From: Actinomycetes bacterium
Lineage (GTDB): Bacteria; Actinomycetota; Acidimicrobiia; Acidimicrobiales; UBA8190
Reading direction: 5' to 3'
Assembly (NCBI GenBank): GCA_021798135.1
Contig: JAJZYI010000105.1
Span: 1 to 10,417 of the forward strand
Length of the DNA: 10,417 nucleotides
Shown here: positions 1-6,906 of the stretch, piece after piece
Numbering within the stretch: position 1 is the first letter of the stretch
How the letters are laid out: each line of letters begins with the position of its first letter
Made by a program: the position numbers and the translations under genes
Notes under the pieces: generated by a model
Told to the model about the DNA's origin: nothing
Database searches by the model: none
What the model saw: only the letters and a program-made list of their open reading frames with translations

Positions 1-727
1 ACCACGAGAAGACGCGCCGCCAGCCGTCGACGGCGGCCTCGGGCCGGTAGCTCGGCCGGTCGACGGCGAAGAACGCGTGACCCGCCCCCTCGTAGGTGTG
101 GAGCTCGAACGTCTTGCCGTGCTCGGTCAGGGCCCGCTCGATCACCGCCACGTCGTCGGGCGACGGGAACTGGTCCTCCGCGCCGAACAGGCCGAGCAGC
201 GGGCACCGCAGGTCGGCGGCGCGGTCGATGAGCGGGGTCACCCGCAGCCCCATCCCCTCGGGGGGGCTTCCCACGACGAACGCCCCGTAGCAGTCCACGG
301 CGGCGTCGATCGGCAGCGAGCATGCGGCCAGGAACGACTGCCGGCCGCCCGAGCAGTACCCGATGGTGCCGACCCTGCCGTTCGAGTACGGCTGCGAGCG
401 CAGGTGCCGCACCGCCCCCCCGGCGTCGCCCAGGAACCGCTCGTCGGGCACGCCCCCCGCCGCCCTCGCGGCCGCGGCCGCGTCGTCCGGGCTGGCGTCG
501 GGCCCCTCCCGGTAGTGGAGGTGCGGGCAGATCGCCGCGTAGCCGTGGGCGGCGAACTTCCGGGTGATCTCCTTGGTCGCCTCGTCCCACCCGGGCATGT
601 GGTGGATGACGACCACCCCCGGGAAGGGCCCTGGGCCGAGCGGCCGCGCGAGGTAGGCGGCGACGTCGTCCCCGCCGTGCCCGACGATGCGGACGGTCTC
701 GGCCAGCAGTCCCTCGTACGCTCCCAC
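1..727 (-). CDS. Dienelactone hydrolase family protein (3' end cut by window edge)
   Basis: An alpha/beta-hydrolase of the dienelactone hydrolase (carboxymethylenebutenolidase-like) family; the reading frame is still open at the left edge after 242 codons. The family triad Cys-Asp-His is visible: nucleophile Cys125 in GYCSGG, Asp185 in GAEDQF, and His217 in GAGHAFF. The N-terminal strand VVVIHHMPGWDE (about residues 38-49) has His where the classical enzyme has Glu (HE), so the substrate is probably not the textbook dienelactone. I chose the GTG at 727 because a perfect GGAGG lies six bases upstream (738-734); the ATG at 740 is in another frame. Family members hydrolyse ester or lactone bonds in the cytoplasm; the true substrate here cannot be read. 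The gene lies 154 bases downstream of leuA on the same strand. It has its own strong ribosome binding site, so it may be co-transcribed or independent. Family call is firm; substrate unknown. Confidence 0.88.
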   Translation of the reverse strand, partial: MGAYEGLLAETVRIVGHGGDDVAAYLARPLGPGPFPGVVVIHHMPGWDEATKEITRKFAAHGYAAICPHLHYREGPDASPDDAAAAARAAGGVPDERFLGDAGGAVRHLRSQPYSNGRVGTIGYCSGGRQSFLAACSLPIDAAVDCYGAFVVGSPPEGMGLRVTPLIDRAADLRCPLLGLFGAEDQFPSPDDVAVIERALTEHGKTFELHTYEGAGHAFFAVDRPSYRPEAAVDGWRRVFSW

Positions 728-730
728 GCG

Positions 731-738
731 TCACCTCC
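731..738 (-). promoter_or_regulatory. Shine-Dalgarno for the dienelactone hydrolase gene
   Basis: GGAGGTGA on the minus strand, ending three bases before the GTG at 727 (the GGAGG core is six bases away). This fixes the GTG start for a gene with no ATG at a suitable place. Confidence 0.8.
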
Positions 739-881
739 ATCGGCTCGAGCGGCGCGCGCCCCGCTCCGGTGGCACGCGCGGGCCGCGGCGGCCCCGGGAA
801 GCGAACGTAGCGGGGCGCCGGCCCGGCCGACCAGGCAGGCCCGCCGACGAGGCGGCCCCGCCCGACCAGGCGCCGCCGCCG

Positions 882-2579
882 TCAGCCCGCCAGCGCCTGC
901 AGGCGGCCCAGGGCGCTGAGCACGCCCTTGTACGACGCCGTGAGGATGCTCGAGTCCATCCCGACCCCCCACCGGACCCCGTCGTCGCTGCGCGCCTCGA
1001 CGTAGGCGACGGCGGTGGCCTCCGCCCCGGCCTGCAGCGCGTGCTCGGCGTAGTCGGTGACCTCCAGGTCGGTCCCGAGCAGGGCGTTGAGAGCGTGCAC
1101 GAAGGCGGCGAGCGGACCGTTCCCCCTGCCCGAGGCCCGGCGCTCCTGGCCGTCGACGACCAGGTCGGCGACCACCTCGGCGCCGTCGGGGGTGGTGGTC
1201 GTCCGGTGGTCGATCAGGCGCACCGACGGATGGTCACCGAGGTACTCGCGCTGGAAGACCGCCCACATCTCCTCGGGCGTGATCTCGGTGCCCGTGTCCT
1301 CGGTGATCGTCTGGACGGCGCCGGACAGCTCGACCTGGAGCCGGCGCGGCAGGTCCATGCCGTGCTCGGCCTTCATGATGTACGCGACGCCGCCCTTGCC
1401 CGACTGGCTGTTCACGCGGATGACCGCCTCGTACGTGCGGCCGACGTGCGCCGGGTCGATCGGCAGGTACGGGACCTCCCACACCTCGTAGTCCTCGGGG
1501 AGCGCCTCGATCCCCTTCTTGATGGCGTCCTGGTGCGAACCGGAGAAGGCCGTGTACACCAGGTCCCCCACGTACGGGTGGCGAGGGTGCACCGGCAGGC
1601 GGTTGCAGTACTCGGCCACGCGGCGCAGCGAGTCGATGTCGTGGACGGCGAGCTCGGGGTCGACGCCCTGGGAGAAGAGGTTGAGGGCCAGGGTGACGAC
1701 GTCGACGTTGCCGGTGCGCTCGCCGTTGCCGAACAGCGTGCCCTCGACGCGGTCCGCCCCGGCCATCACCCCGAGCTCGGCGGCGGCGACGGCGGTCCCC
1801 CGGTCGTTGTGCGGGTGCAGCGACAGAACCACCCGGTCCCGGTTGGGGATCTCCCGGTGGAACCACTCGATGGCGTCCGCGTAGATGTTCGGCGTGTACA
1901 TCTCGACGGTGGCGGGGAGGTTCAGGATGATGGGCCGGTCCACCGTGGGCTCGATCTCGTCCATCACCGCGCTGCAGATCTCCACGGCGTACTCCAGCTC
2001 CGTGCCGGTGAAGCTCTCGGGCGAGTACTCGTAGCGGACGTCGGTGCCCGACAGCACGTCCCGCTCCAGCTTGCGGCAGAGCCGGGCCGCGTCCACGGCG
2101 ATCTGCGTCACGCCCGCCTTGTCGAGGCCGAACACGACCCGGCGCTGGAGCACCGACGTGGAGTTGTAGAAGTGGACGATGGCGTGGTGCGCGCCGACCA
2201 GCGACTCGTAGGTCCGCTCGATGAGCTCCGGCCGGCACTGGACGAGCACCTGGATGGTGACGTCGTCGGGGACGAGCTCCTCGTCGATGAGCTGGCGGAC
2301 GAAGTCGAAGTCGGGCTGGCTGGCGGCGGGGAACCCGACCTCGATCTCCTTGAAGCCCATGTCGACCAGCGTCTCGAACATGCGCCGCTTGCGAGCCGGG
2401 TCCATCGGGTCGATGAGCGCCTGGTTGCCGTCGCGCAGGTCGACCGAGCACCACGTCGGGGCGTGCTCGATCTGCCGGTCGGGCCAGGACCGGTCAGGTC
2501 GGCGCAGCGGCAGCGGCCGGAACGGCCGGTACTTCTCGAACGGCATCGGTCGGGGGGCCGCGGGCGTCGGTGGCATCAT
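882..2579 (-). CDS. leuA: 2-isopropylmalate synthase (actinobacterial type)
   Basis: Condenses acetyl-CoA with 2-ketoisovalerate to 2-isopropylmalate, the committed step of leucine synthesis in the cytoplasm. It has 565 residues. The N-terminal segment PFEKYRPF precedes the TIM-barrel domain. The catalytic LRDGNQ (Arg49, Asp50) and the metal-binding HPHN (His255, His257) with GNGERTGN (285-291) are all present. FSGSHQDAIKKG (345-356) and the C-terminal leucine-sensing regulatory domain (about 455-565, with GTDLEVTDY at 502-510) complete a full-length protein. It lacks the long repeat insertion of the Mycobacterium tuberculosis enzyme. Two ATG codons stand in tandem (2579 and 2576); GGAG sits three bases before the first and six before the second, so 2576 may be the real start. 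Expression is probably controlled by the leader-peptide attenuator upstream. No other leu gene is in the window. Confidence 0.96.
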   Translation of the reverse strand: MMPPTPAAPRPMPFEKYRPFRPLPLRRPDRSWPDRQIEHAPTWCSVDLRDGNQALIDPMDPARKRRMFETLVDMGFKEIEVGFPAASQPDFDFVRQLIDEELVPDDVTIQVLVQCRPELIERTYESLVGAHHAIVHFYNSTSVLQRRVVFGLDKAGVTQIAVDAARLCRKLERDVLSGTDVRYEYSPESFTGTELEYAVEICSAVMDEIEPTVDRPIILNLPATVEMYTPNIYADAIEWFHREIPNRDRVVLSLHPHNDRGTAVAAAELGVMAGADRVEGTLFGNGERTGNVDVVTLALNLFSQGVDPELAVHDIDSLRRVAEYCNRLPVHPRHPYVGDLVYTAFSGSHQDAIKKGIEALPEDYEVWEVPYLPIDPAHVGRTYEAVIRVNSQSGKGGVAYIMKAEHGMDLPRRLQVELSGAVQTITEDTGTEITPEEMWAVFQREYLGDHPSVRLIDHRTTTTPDGAEVVADLVVDGQERRASGRGNGPLAAFVHALNALLGTDLEVTDYAEHALQAGAEATAVAYVEARSDDGVRWGVGMDSSILTASYKGVLSALGRLQALAG

Positions 2580-2603
2580 CGTCTCCAGGTCGGTTCGGTC
2601 GTG

Positions 2604-2646
2604 CTGCCCGCCGGGGCAGGTTCGCTGGTGCTGCCCACCAGGGCAG
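2604..2646 (-). repeat. Two tandem hairpins in the leuA 5' UTR (27-bp period)
   Basis: Two 24-bp units (2601-2624 and 2628-2651, 22 of 24 bases identical) lie between the terminator and the leuA start. Each holds a perfect six-base inverted repeat CTGCCC/GGGCAG with a four-base loop (2604-2619 and 2631-2646). The loops differ (GCCG, ACCA on the plus strand) while both stems are intact, as expected if the hairpins matter in the RNA. The same CTGCC/GGCAG sequence forms the core of the terminator at 2698-2717, so the three elements could pair with one another. Function is inferred only; a simple sequence duplication is the alternative. Confidence 0.6.
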
Positions 2647-2686
2647 GTTCGGTGCGGTCGCCACCGCCCGACGGGCGCTCGTCCGG

Positions 2687-2717
2687 AAAAGAAAAAACCC
2701 CCTGCCGGGGCAGGAGG
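2687..2717 (-). terminator. Rho-independent terminator / attenuator in the leuA leader
   Basis: On the minus strand, a GC-rich stem (arms 2717-2709 and 2706-2698, core CCTGCC/GGCAGG, one G-U type pair; the innermost pair must open to give a four-base loop) is followed at once by a T-tract TTTTTTCTTTT (2697-2687). It lies after the leader peptide and more than 100 bases before leuA, which is where an attenuator belongs. It is the only clear T-tract terminator in this very GC-rich window. Confidence 0.85.
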
Positions 2718-2720
2718 CGG

Positions 2721-2750
2721 GACGACGAGCGCAATGAGGCGCTCGTCGTC
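2721..2750 (-). promoter_or_regulatory. Perfect 12-bp hairpin after the leuA leader peptide
   Basis: Arms 2750-2739 and 2732-2721 (GACGACGAGCGC and its exact complement) with a six-base loop. The leader-peptide stop codon (2751-2749) overlaps the first arm, so a ribosome at the stop would block this hairpin, while one stalled at the leucine codons would leave much of the arm free. The nine bases GACGAGCGC recur downstream at 2683-2675, so the second arm could pair with either copy. It does not overlap the terminator stem, so a classical exclusive antiterminator is not obvious. Confidence 0.7.
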
Positions 2751-2781
2751 AGGTCAGCAGCAGGCCGGTAAGGATCTGCAT
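2749..2781 (-). CDS. Leucine leader peptide (attenuation peptide for leuA)
   Basis: A ten-residue open frame, MQILTGLLLT followed by TGA, with four leucine codons, three of them consecutive CTG (2763-2755). It lies just downstream of a strong promoter and upstream of a hairpin and terminator that precede leuA. Leader peptides rich in the end-product amino acid are a known way to couple ribosome stalling to transcription of biosynthetic genes, and leucine leaders have been predicted upstream of leuA in other actinobacteria. The ATG is nine bases after the -10 hexamer, and an in-frame GTG (2784) six bases after, so the leader is probably translated from a leaderless or nearly leaderless mRNA; there is no room for a normal ribosome binding site. 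Too short for ordinary gene callers. Confidence 0.82.
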   Translation of the reverse strand: MQILTGLLLT

Positions 2782-2789
2782 CACCTGAC

Positions 2790-2818
2790 AGCATACCGTC
2801 CCTGCTACTCCGGGTCAA
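2790..2818 (-). promoter_or_regulatory. leuA promoter (TTGACC-N17-TATGCT)
   Basis: On the minus strand, a -35 TTGACC (2818-2813), a 17-base spacer and a -10 TATGCT (2795-2790). Five of six -35 bases match the housekeeping consensus and the spacing is ideal. The expected transcription start falls at about 2784-2781, on the first codon of the leader peptide. Confidence 0.8.
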
Positions 2819-2821
2819 CGA

Positions 2822-2948
2822 GACGGTCGCAGCGGCGCCGGGAGCCCCTGGCGGTCCTGCGGGCGCCGCCGGCCGACGGTCGCAGCGGCACCGCCACCGC
2901 AGGCCGCGCCCCCGCGAGCGCCAGAGGCCGACTGTCACAGCGGCACCG
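2822..2948 (+). repeat. Three spaced copies of a 15-19 bp motif between divergent promoters
   Basis: The motif GACGGTCGCAGCGGC occurs at 2822-2836 and 2875-2889, and as GACTGTCACAGCGGC at 2930-2944. Copies are 53 and 55 bases apart, about five helical turns. Copies 2 and 3 extend to CACCG. Copy 2 forms a CGGT-N9-ACCG dyad (2877-2893). Copy 1 abuts the leuA -35, and copy 3 covers the likely -35 (CTGTCA) of the membrane-protein gene. They may be operators for one regulator, or remnants of duplication. Confidence 0.5.
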
Positions 2949-2967
2949 GGATGCGTAGCCTGGGGGC
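2932..2967 (+). promoter_or_regulatory. Leaderless promoter of the small membrane protein gene
   Basis: A -10 TAGCCT (2956-2961) is followed by exactly six bases (GGGGGC) and then the GTG start at 2968, which places the transcription start on the start codon. CTGTCA (2932-2937) is a four-of-six -35 match at an 18-base spacing. No ribosome binding site is present, consistent with a leaderless mRNA. Confidence 0.6.
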
Positions 2968-3369
2968 GTGACGCTCTCCGACGCCCCGGTCGCGACCACC
3001 ACCACCGGGCGGCCCACGTCGGCTGCCGACGCCTTCATGCGTCGCCTGCTGCGTGTGCCCGAGCGGAAGGCTGCCACCAACGACGCCGCGCAGCGGCTGT
3101 TCGGCACGTCGATGATGATCTCCGCGCTCCGCTGCCTGCTGAGCTACGTGGTCTTCCCGATCCTGACGCCACTGCTGGGCACGGCAGCCGGCGTCGGGCC
3201 GGCCATCGGCATCCCGATCGCCGTGGTCGCCCTGGTGTTCGACGTGCGCGGCACGCGCCGCTTCTGGCTCGCCAACCACCGGCACCGGTGGCCCATCACC
3301 TTCATCTACGTGGCGGTGATGGCGCTCGTCACGGTCCTGCTGGTGGGGGACATCGTCCACTTCGCCTGA
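2968..3369 (+). CDS. Small three-helix membrane protein of unknown function
   Basis: A 133-residue protein that I do not recognise as a named family, though its shape is that of conserved hypothetical actinobacterial membrane proteins. The first 45 residues are polar and predicted cytoplasmic, with a basic stretch (MRRLLRVPERKAA, about 24-36). Three hydrophobic segments follow: about 49-71, 75-91 and 109-130. Between the second and third is a charged loop with RGTRRFW and NHRHRW, basic and aromatic, as expected on the cytoplasmic side. No signal peptide or catalytic motif is seen. The GTG start is supported by a promoter placed for a leaderless message. It is transcribed divergently from leuA, and copies of a shared motif touch both promoters, so the two might be co-regulated, but nothing links its function to leucine synthesis. 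A real gene with good confidence; function unknown. Confidence 0.8.
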   Translation: MTLSDAPVATTTTGRPTSAADAFMRRLLRVPERKAATNDAAQRLFGTSMMISALRCLLSYVVFPILTPLLGTAAGVGPAIGIPIAVVALVFDVRGTRRFWLANHRHRWPITFIYVAVMALVTVLLVGDIVHFA

Positions 3370-3413
3370 CGATCCAGGGGCCTCCCGCACCACCGCTGGC
3401 GGCCCGCGGCCGT

Positions 3414-3456
3414 TAGCGTGGCCCGACGTGGCCGCGACGTGCGCCACGTCCGGGCC
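3414..3456 (+). promoter_or_regulatory. gnd promoter -10 and 5'-UTR hairpin/operator
   Basis: A -10-like TAGCGT (3414-3419) is followed by a long inverted repeat: GGCCCGACGTGGC (3420-3432), a ten-base loop, and GCCACGTCCGGGCC (3443-3456), 13 pairs with one bulged base. The expected transcription start (about 3426) lies inside the first arm, so it is either an RNA hairpin at the 5' end of a roughly 95-base leader or a dyad operator for a DNA-binding protein. No convincing -35 is seen. ACGT occurs three times within it. Confidence 0.5.
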
Positions 3457-3519
3457 GGCACGGGGCTCGTCCCTGCTGCCGGCCGCTACGGACCCGACGA
3501 CCAGACGAGGCGGTGCGCG

Positions 3520-4554
<1,035 letters not shown>

Positions 4555-4573
4555 CCCGCCTGCCCGACCATCT

Positions 4574-4665
4574 GGGCCTCCCTGCCGGGCCTTCCCGCCG
4601 GGCCTCCCCGCCGGGCCTCCCCGCCTGCCCTCCCCGCCTGCCCGGGCCCCGGGGCCCCCGGGCCC
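4574..4665 (+). repeat. Five 13-bp tandem repeats and a GC palindrome after gnd
   Basis: Five units related to GGGCCTCCCCGCC lie at 4574-4638, with the third and fourth identical. They are followed by a 14-bp perfect palindrome GGGCCCCGGGGCCC (4644-4657) inside a longer imperfect one (4641-4662). The palindrome could act as a stable 3' hairpin for gnd, but there is no T-tract, so I do not call it an intrinsic terminator. The period of 13 is not a multiple of three, in keeping with non-coding DNA. Confidence 0.75.
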
Positions 4666-4699
4666 GACCCTCCGGATCGCCCGCCCGGTCCCTCCGGGC

Positions 4700-4728
4700 T
4701 CGACGGGCTCCGCCGTTGCCGGCAGTAT
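4700..4728 (+). promoter_or_regulatory. Possible promoter of the methyltransferase operon
   Basis: TCGACG (4700-4705, four of six -35 bases), a 17-base spacer and CAGTAT (4723-4728, weak -10) end seven bases before the ATG at 4736. If used, it would give a leaderless message starting at the second methionine. The match is weak; the support is its position and the absence of any ribosome binding site here. Confidence 0.35.
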
Positions 4729-5332
4729 GACGGCCATGGACAGTGCCTCGTGGGACGAGCGGTACGGCGCCGAGGAGCTGGTGTGGTCCGAGGGTCCCAA
4801 CCAGTTCGTGGCCGAGGTCGCCGGCGGGCTCCCGCCCGGCCGAGCCGTCGACCTCGCGTGCGGCGAGGGCCGCAACGCCATCTGGCTCGCCCGCCAGGGA
4901 TGGTCGGTGACCGGGGTCGACTTCTCCCAGGTCGGCCTGGACAAGGCCCGCCGGCTGGCCGAGCGGGCCGGCGTGCAGGTGCAGTGGGTGCACGCCGACC
5001 TGGGCGCGTGGGAGGCCTCGGAGCCCCAGGACCTGGTGGTGCTGTCGTACCTGCAGCTGCCGGCCGCGGCCATGGCCGACGTGGTGGCGCGCGGTGCCCG
5101 CGCCCTGGCCGCCGGGGGCAGGCTGCTGCTCGTCGGCCACGCCCGCCGCAACCTGGCCGAGGGCAGCGGCGGGCCCCAGGACCCGGCCAGGCTGTACGAG
5201 CCGGACGACGTCGTCGCCTGGTGCGCGGGGCTCGACGTCGAGCGGGCGGAGCACGTCCTGCGCCAGGTCGGCTCCGACGAGGAGCCGCGCCAGGCGATCG
5301 ACACCCTGGTGGTCGCCCGCAAGCCCGCATGA
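4727..5332 (+). CDS. Class I SAM-dependent methyltransferase
   Basis: A 201-residue Rossmann-fold methyltransferase of the TehB/thiopurine-methyltransferase-like group; transfers a methyl group from S-adenosylmethionine, acceptor unknown. The N-terminal WDERYGAEELVWSEGPN (9-25) is typical of this group. Motif I is VDLACGEGRN (41-50). The acidic residue that binds the SAM ribose is Asp65 in VTGVD. Asp91 (HADL) and VVLSYLQ (104-110) occupy motif II/IV positions, and GGRLLLVGH (130-138) is the later strand. No membrane segment or metal-binding site is seen. The start could be 4727 or 4736; neither has a ribosome binding site. The second gives MDSASWDERY, nearer the usual family start and better placed for a leaderless promoter. 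Its stop overlaps the next start (ATGA), so the two genes are translated together. Some family members methylate tellurite or small thiols and halides, but no such activity can be assigned here. Confidence 0.9.
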   Translation: MTAMDSASWDERYGAEELVWSEGPNQFVAEVAGGLPPGRAVDLACGEGRNAIWLARQGWSVTGVDFSQVGLDKARRLAERAGVQVQWVHADLGAWEASEPQDLVVLSYLQLPAAAMADVVARGARALAAGGRLLLVGHARRNLAEGSGGPQDPARLYEPDDVVAWCAGLDVERAEHVLRQVGSDEEPRQAIDTLVVARKPA

Positions 5333-6768
5333 GCGGCACCGCCCCCGGCAGGGCGCCCGGCGCCGGCGGCGCGGCGGGCCCGGCCCCCGTCCCGCCCGTG
5401 GCCCTCGTCGGCGACGGCCTGCCCGTCCCCTGCGTCGACGGGGCCGAACGGCCGTACCTGTCGCTGGACACGGCCGCGTCGACCAGCGCGCTCCCGCAGG
5501 TCGCCGCCCGGGTGCAGGAGTTCCTCCCCTGGTACTCCAGCGTGCACCGGGGCGCCGGCCACAAGTCGCAACGGTCCACCGCCGCCTACGAGGCGGCACG
5601 GGCGGCCCTCATGGCGTTCGCCGGGCGCTCGGAGGACGACGTCGCCATCATCTGCCGCAACACGACCGAGGCCATCAACCACCTCGCCTACCGGCTGCGG
5701 CTCCACCGCGAGGACGTGGTGGTCACCACCGTGGTGGAGCACCATGCCAACCTGCTCCCGTGGTCGCGGGCCGCGACCTGCCGGTACGTGGAGTGCGGGG
5801 CCGACGGCACCTTCTCGGTCGGCGACGTGGTCGCCGCCCTCGACGGCGGCCCGGCGCCCCGGCTGCTGGCGATCACGGGCGCGTCCAACATCACCGGCTG
5901 GATGCCCCCCGTCGACGAGATCGCCGCCGAGGCGCACCGCCGCGGCGTCCCCGTCGCGCTCGACGCCGCCCAGCTGGCACCGCACCGGCCGCTCCCCACC
6001 AGCCCCGACTTCGTCGCCTTCAGCGGCCACAAGATGTACGCGCCGTTCGGCGCCGGCGTGCTCATCGGGCCCCGCCGGGCGTTCGCCGACGGCGACCCGT
6101 TCCTGGCCGGGGGCGGCGCGGTGGACCTGGTGGACCTGGACGAGGTGGTGTGGTCCCAGCCTCCCGAGCGCGAGGAGGCCGGCTCGCCGAACGTGGTCGG
6201 CGCCGTCGCCCTGCACGCCGCCGTCGACACCCTCCAGACGATCGGCTGGCCCGCCCTGGTCGGCCACGACGAGGAGGTCGCCCGCCGGCTCCGCACCGGT
6301 GTCGCAGCGATCCCCGGGGTGCGCCTGCTCGGCCCGCCGCCGGGCGCCGCGACCCTGCCGGTGGCGACGTTCACCGTGGCGGGCATGCCGCACGCCCTGG
6401 TGGCGGCCCGGCTGGCCGCCGAGCACGCCATCGGTGTCCGCCACGGCTGCTTCTGCGCCCACCCCTACCTCATCCGGCTCCTCGGCCTGGACGACGCCGC
6501 GCTCGGCCGGTTCCGCGGGCAGGTCCGCCAGGGCGACCGCAGCGCGATGCCGGGCGCCGTGCGGGCCAGCGGCGGGATCGACACCACCGCGGCCGACGTC
6601 GACCGGTTCCTCGACGCGCTGGCGCGCCTGGCGTCGGGCGAGCCGGCGCCGGTCGAGTACCGCCAGGACCCGCGCACGGGCGACTACCACCCCGCCGGTC
6701 CCGCCGGCGCCGCCTACACCGACCTGCTGGCACCGTCCGACGGGCACGGGGGCTGCTCGCCGGGCTGA
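5329..6768 (+). CDS. Class V aminotransferase / cysteine-desulfurase-like PLP enzyme
   Basis: A 479-residue fold-type I PLP enzyme of the class V group that contains SufS, Csd and related desulfurases. The PLP-binding Lys235 lies in FSGHKMYAPFG, with Asp212 (LDAAQ) to contact the pyridine nitrogen and the His138-His139 pair in VEHHANLLPW. SufS-like enzymes carry a nucleophilic Cys in the sequence RTGHHC; here the same place reads VRHGCFCAHPY, with Cys374 and Cys376, so a persulfide-forming Cys is plausible. The first 35 residues are a low-complexity Gly/Ala/Pro extension. The last 35 form an unusual tail ending in GGCSPG, with another Cys. It is about 70 residues longer than typical SufS (roughly 405-410). 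Translation is coupled to the methyltransferase by an ATGA overlap. No suf or isc scaffold gene is nearby, so it is more likely a specialised enzyme than the housekeeping Fe-S desulfurase. Substrate is unknown. Confidence 0.85.
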   Translation: MSGTAPGRAPGAGGAAGPAPVPPVALVGDGLPVPCVDGAERPYLSLDTAASTSALPQVAARVQEFLPWYSSVHRGAGHKSQRSTAAYEAARAALMAFAGRSEDDVAIICRNTTEAINHLAYRLRLHREDVVVTTVVEHHANLLPWSRAATCRYVECGADGTFSVGDVVAALDGGPAPRLLAITGASNITGWMPPVDEIAAEAHRRGVPVALDAAQLAPHRPLPTSPDFVAFSGHKMYAPFGAGVLIGPRRAFADGDPFLAGGGAVDLVDLDEVVWSQPPEREEAGSPNVVGAVALHAAVDTLQTIGWPALVGHDEEVARRLRTGVAAIPGVRLLGPPPGAATLPVATFTVAGMPHALVAARLAAEHAIGVRHGCFCAHPYLIRLLGLDDAALGRFRGQVRQGDRSAMPGAVRASGGIDTTAADVDRFLDALARLASGEPAPVEYRQDPRTGDYHPAGPAGAAYTDLLAPSDGHGGCSPG

Positions 6769-6773
6769 CCCCG

Positions 6774-6901
6774 CCCACGCTGCGCCGGCCCCACGCTGCG
6801 CCGGCCCCACGCTGCGCCGGCCCCACGCTGCGCCGGCCCCACACTGCGCCAGCCCCACGCTGCGCCGGCCCCACGCTGCGCCGGCCCCACGCTGCGCCCG
6901 T
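6774..6901 (+). repeat. Eight-copy 16-bp tandem repeat (minisatellite)
   Basis: Eight head-to-tail units of CCCACGCTGCGCCGGC start six bases after the stop of the PLP-enzyme gene. Units 1-4, 6 and 7 are identical, unit 5 (6838-6853) has two G-to-A changes, and unit 8 (6886-6901) diverges in its last bases. The end of unit 8 with the next bases forms CCCAC...GTGGG (6886-6904). The period of 16 is not a multiple of three and no gene crosses it. Near identity indicates recent expansion. It may also separate the two operons, but there is no T-tract. Confidence 0.93.
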
Positions 6902-6906
6902 GGGCA

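Noticed and set aside
728..881. Promoter or terminator between leuA and the dienelactone hydrolase gene
   Set aside because: A TACGTT hexamer (810-805, minus strand) is -10-like but has no -35 and is far from the start; no hairpin with a T-tract is seen, so I could not support either.
687..2771. A 694-codon open frame on the plus strand
   Set aside because: Antisense to leuA, which has full-length homology motifs; no recognisable domain in the plus-strand frame.
3418..3519. A GTG start extending gnd by 34 codons
   Set aside because: The GTG lies on the likely -10 hexamer, the extra residues are unlike the family N-terminus, and the stretch forms a strong inverted repeat.
4644..4657. Intrinsic terminator for gnd
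   Set aside because: The palindrome is strong but no T-tract follows on either strand.
6774..6901. CRISPR array
   Set aside because: The 16-bp units are directly adjacent with no spacers, and no cas gene is present.
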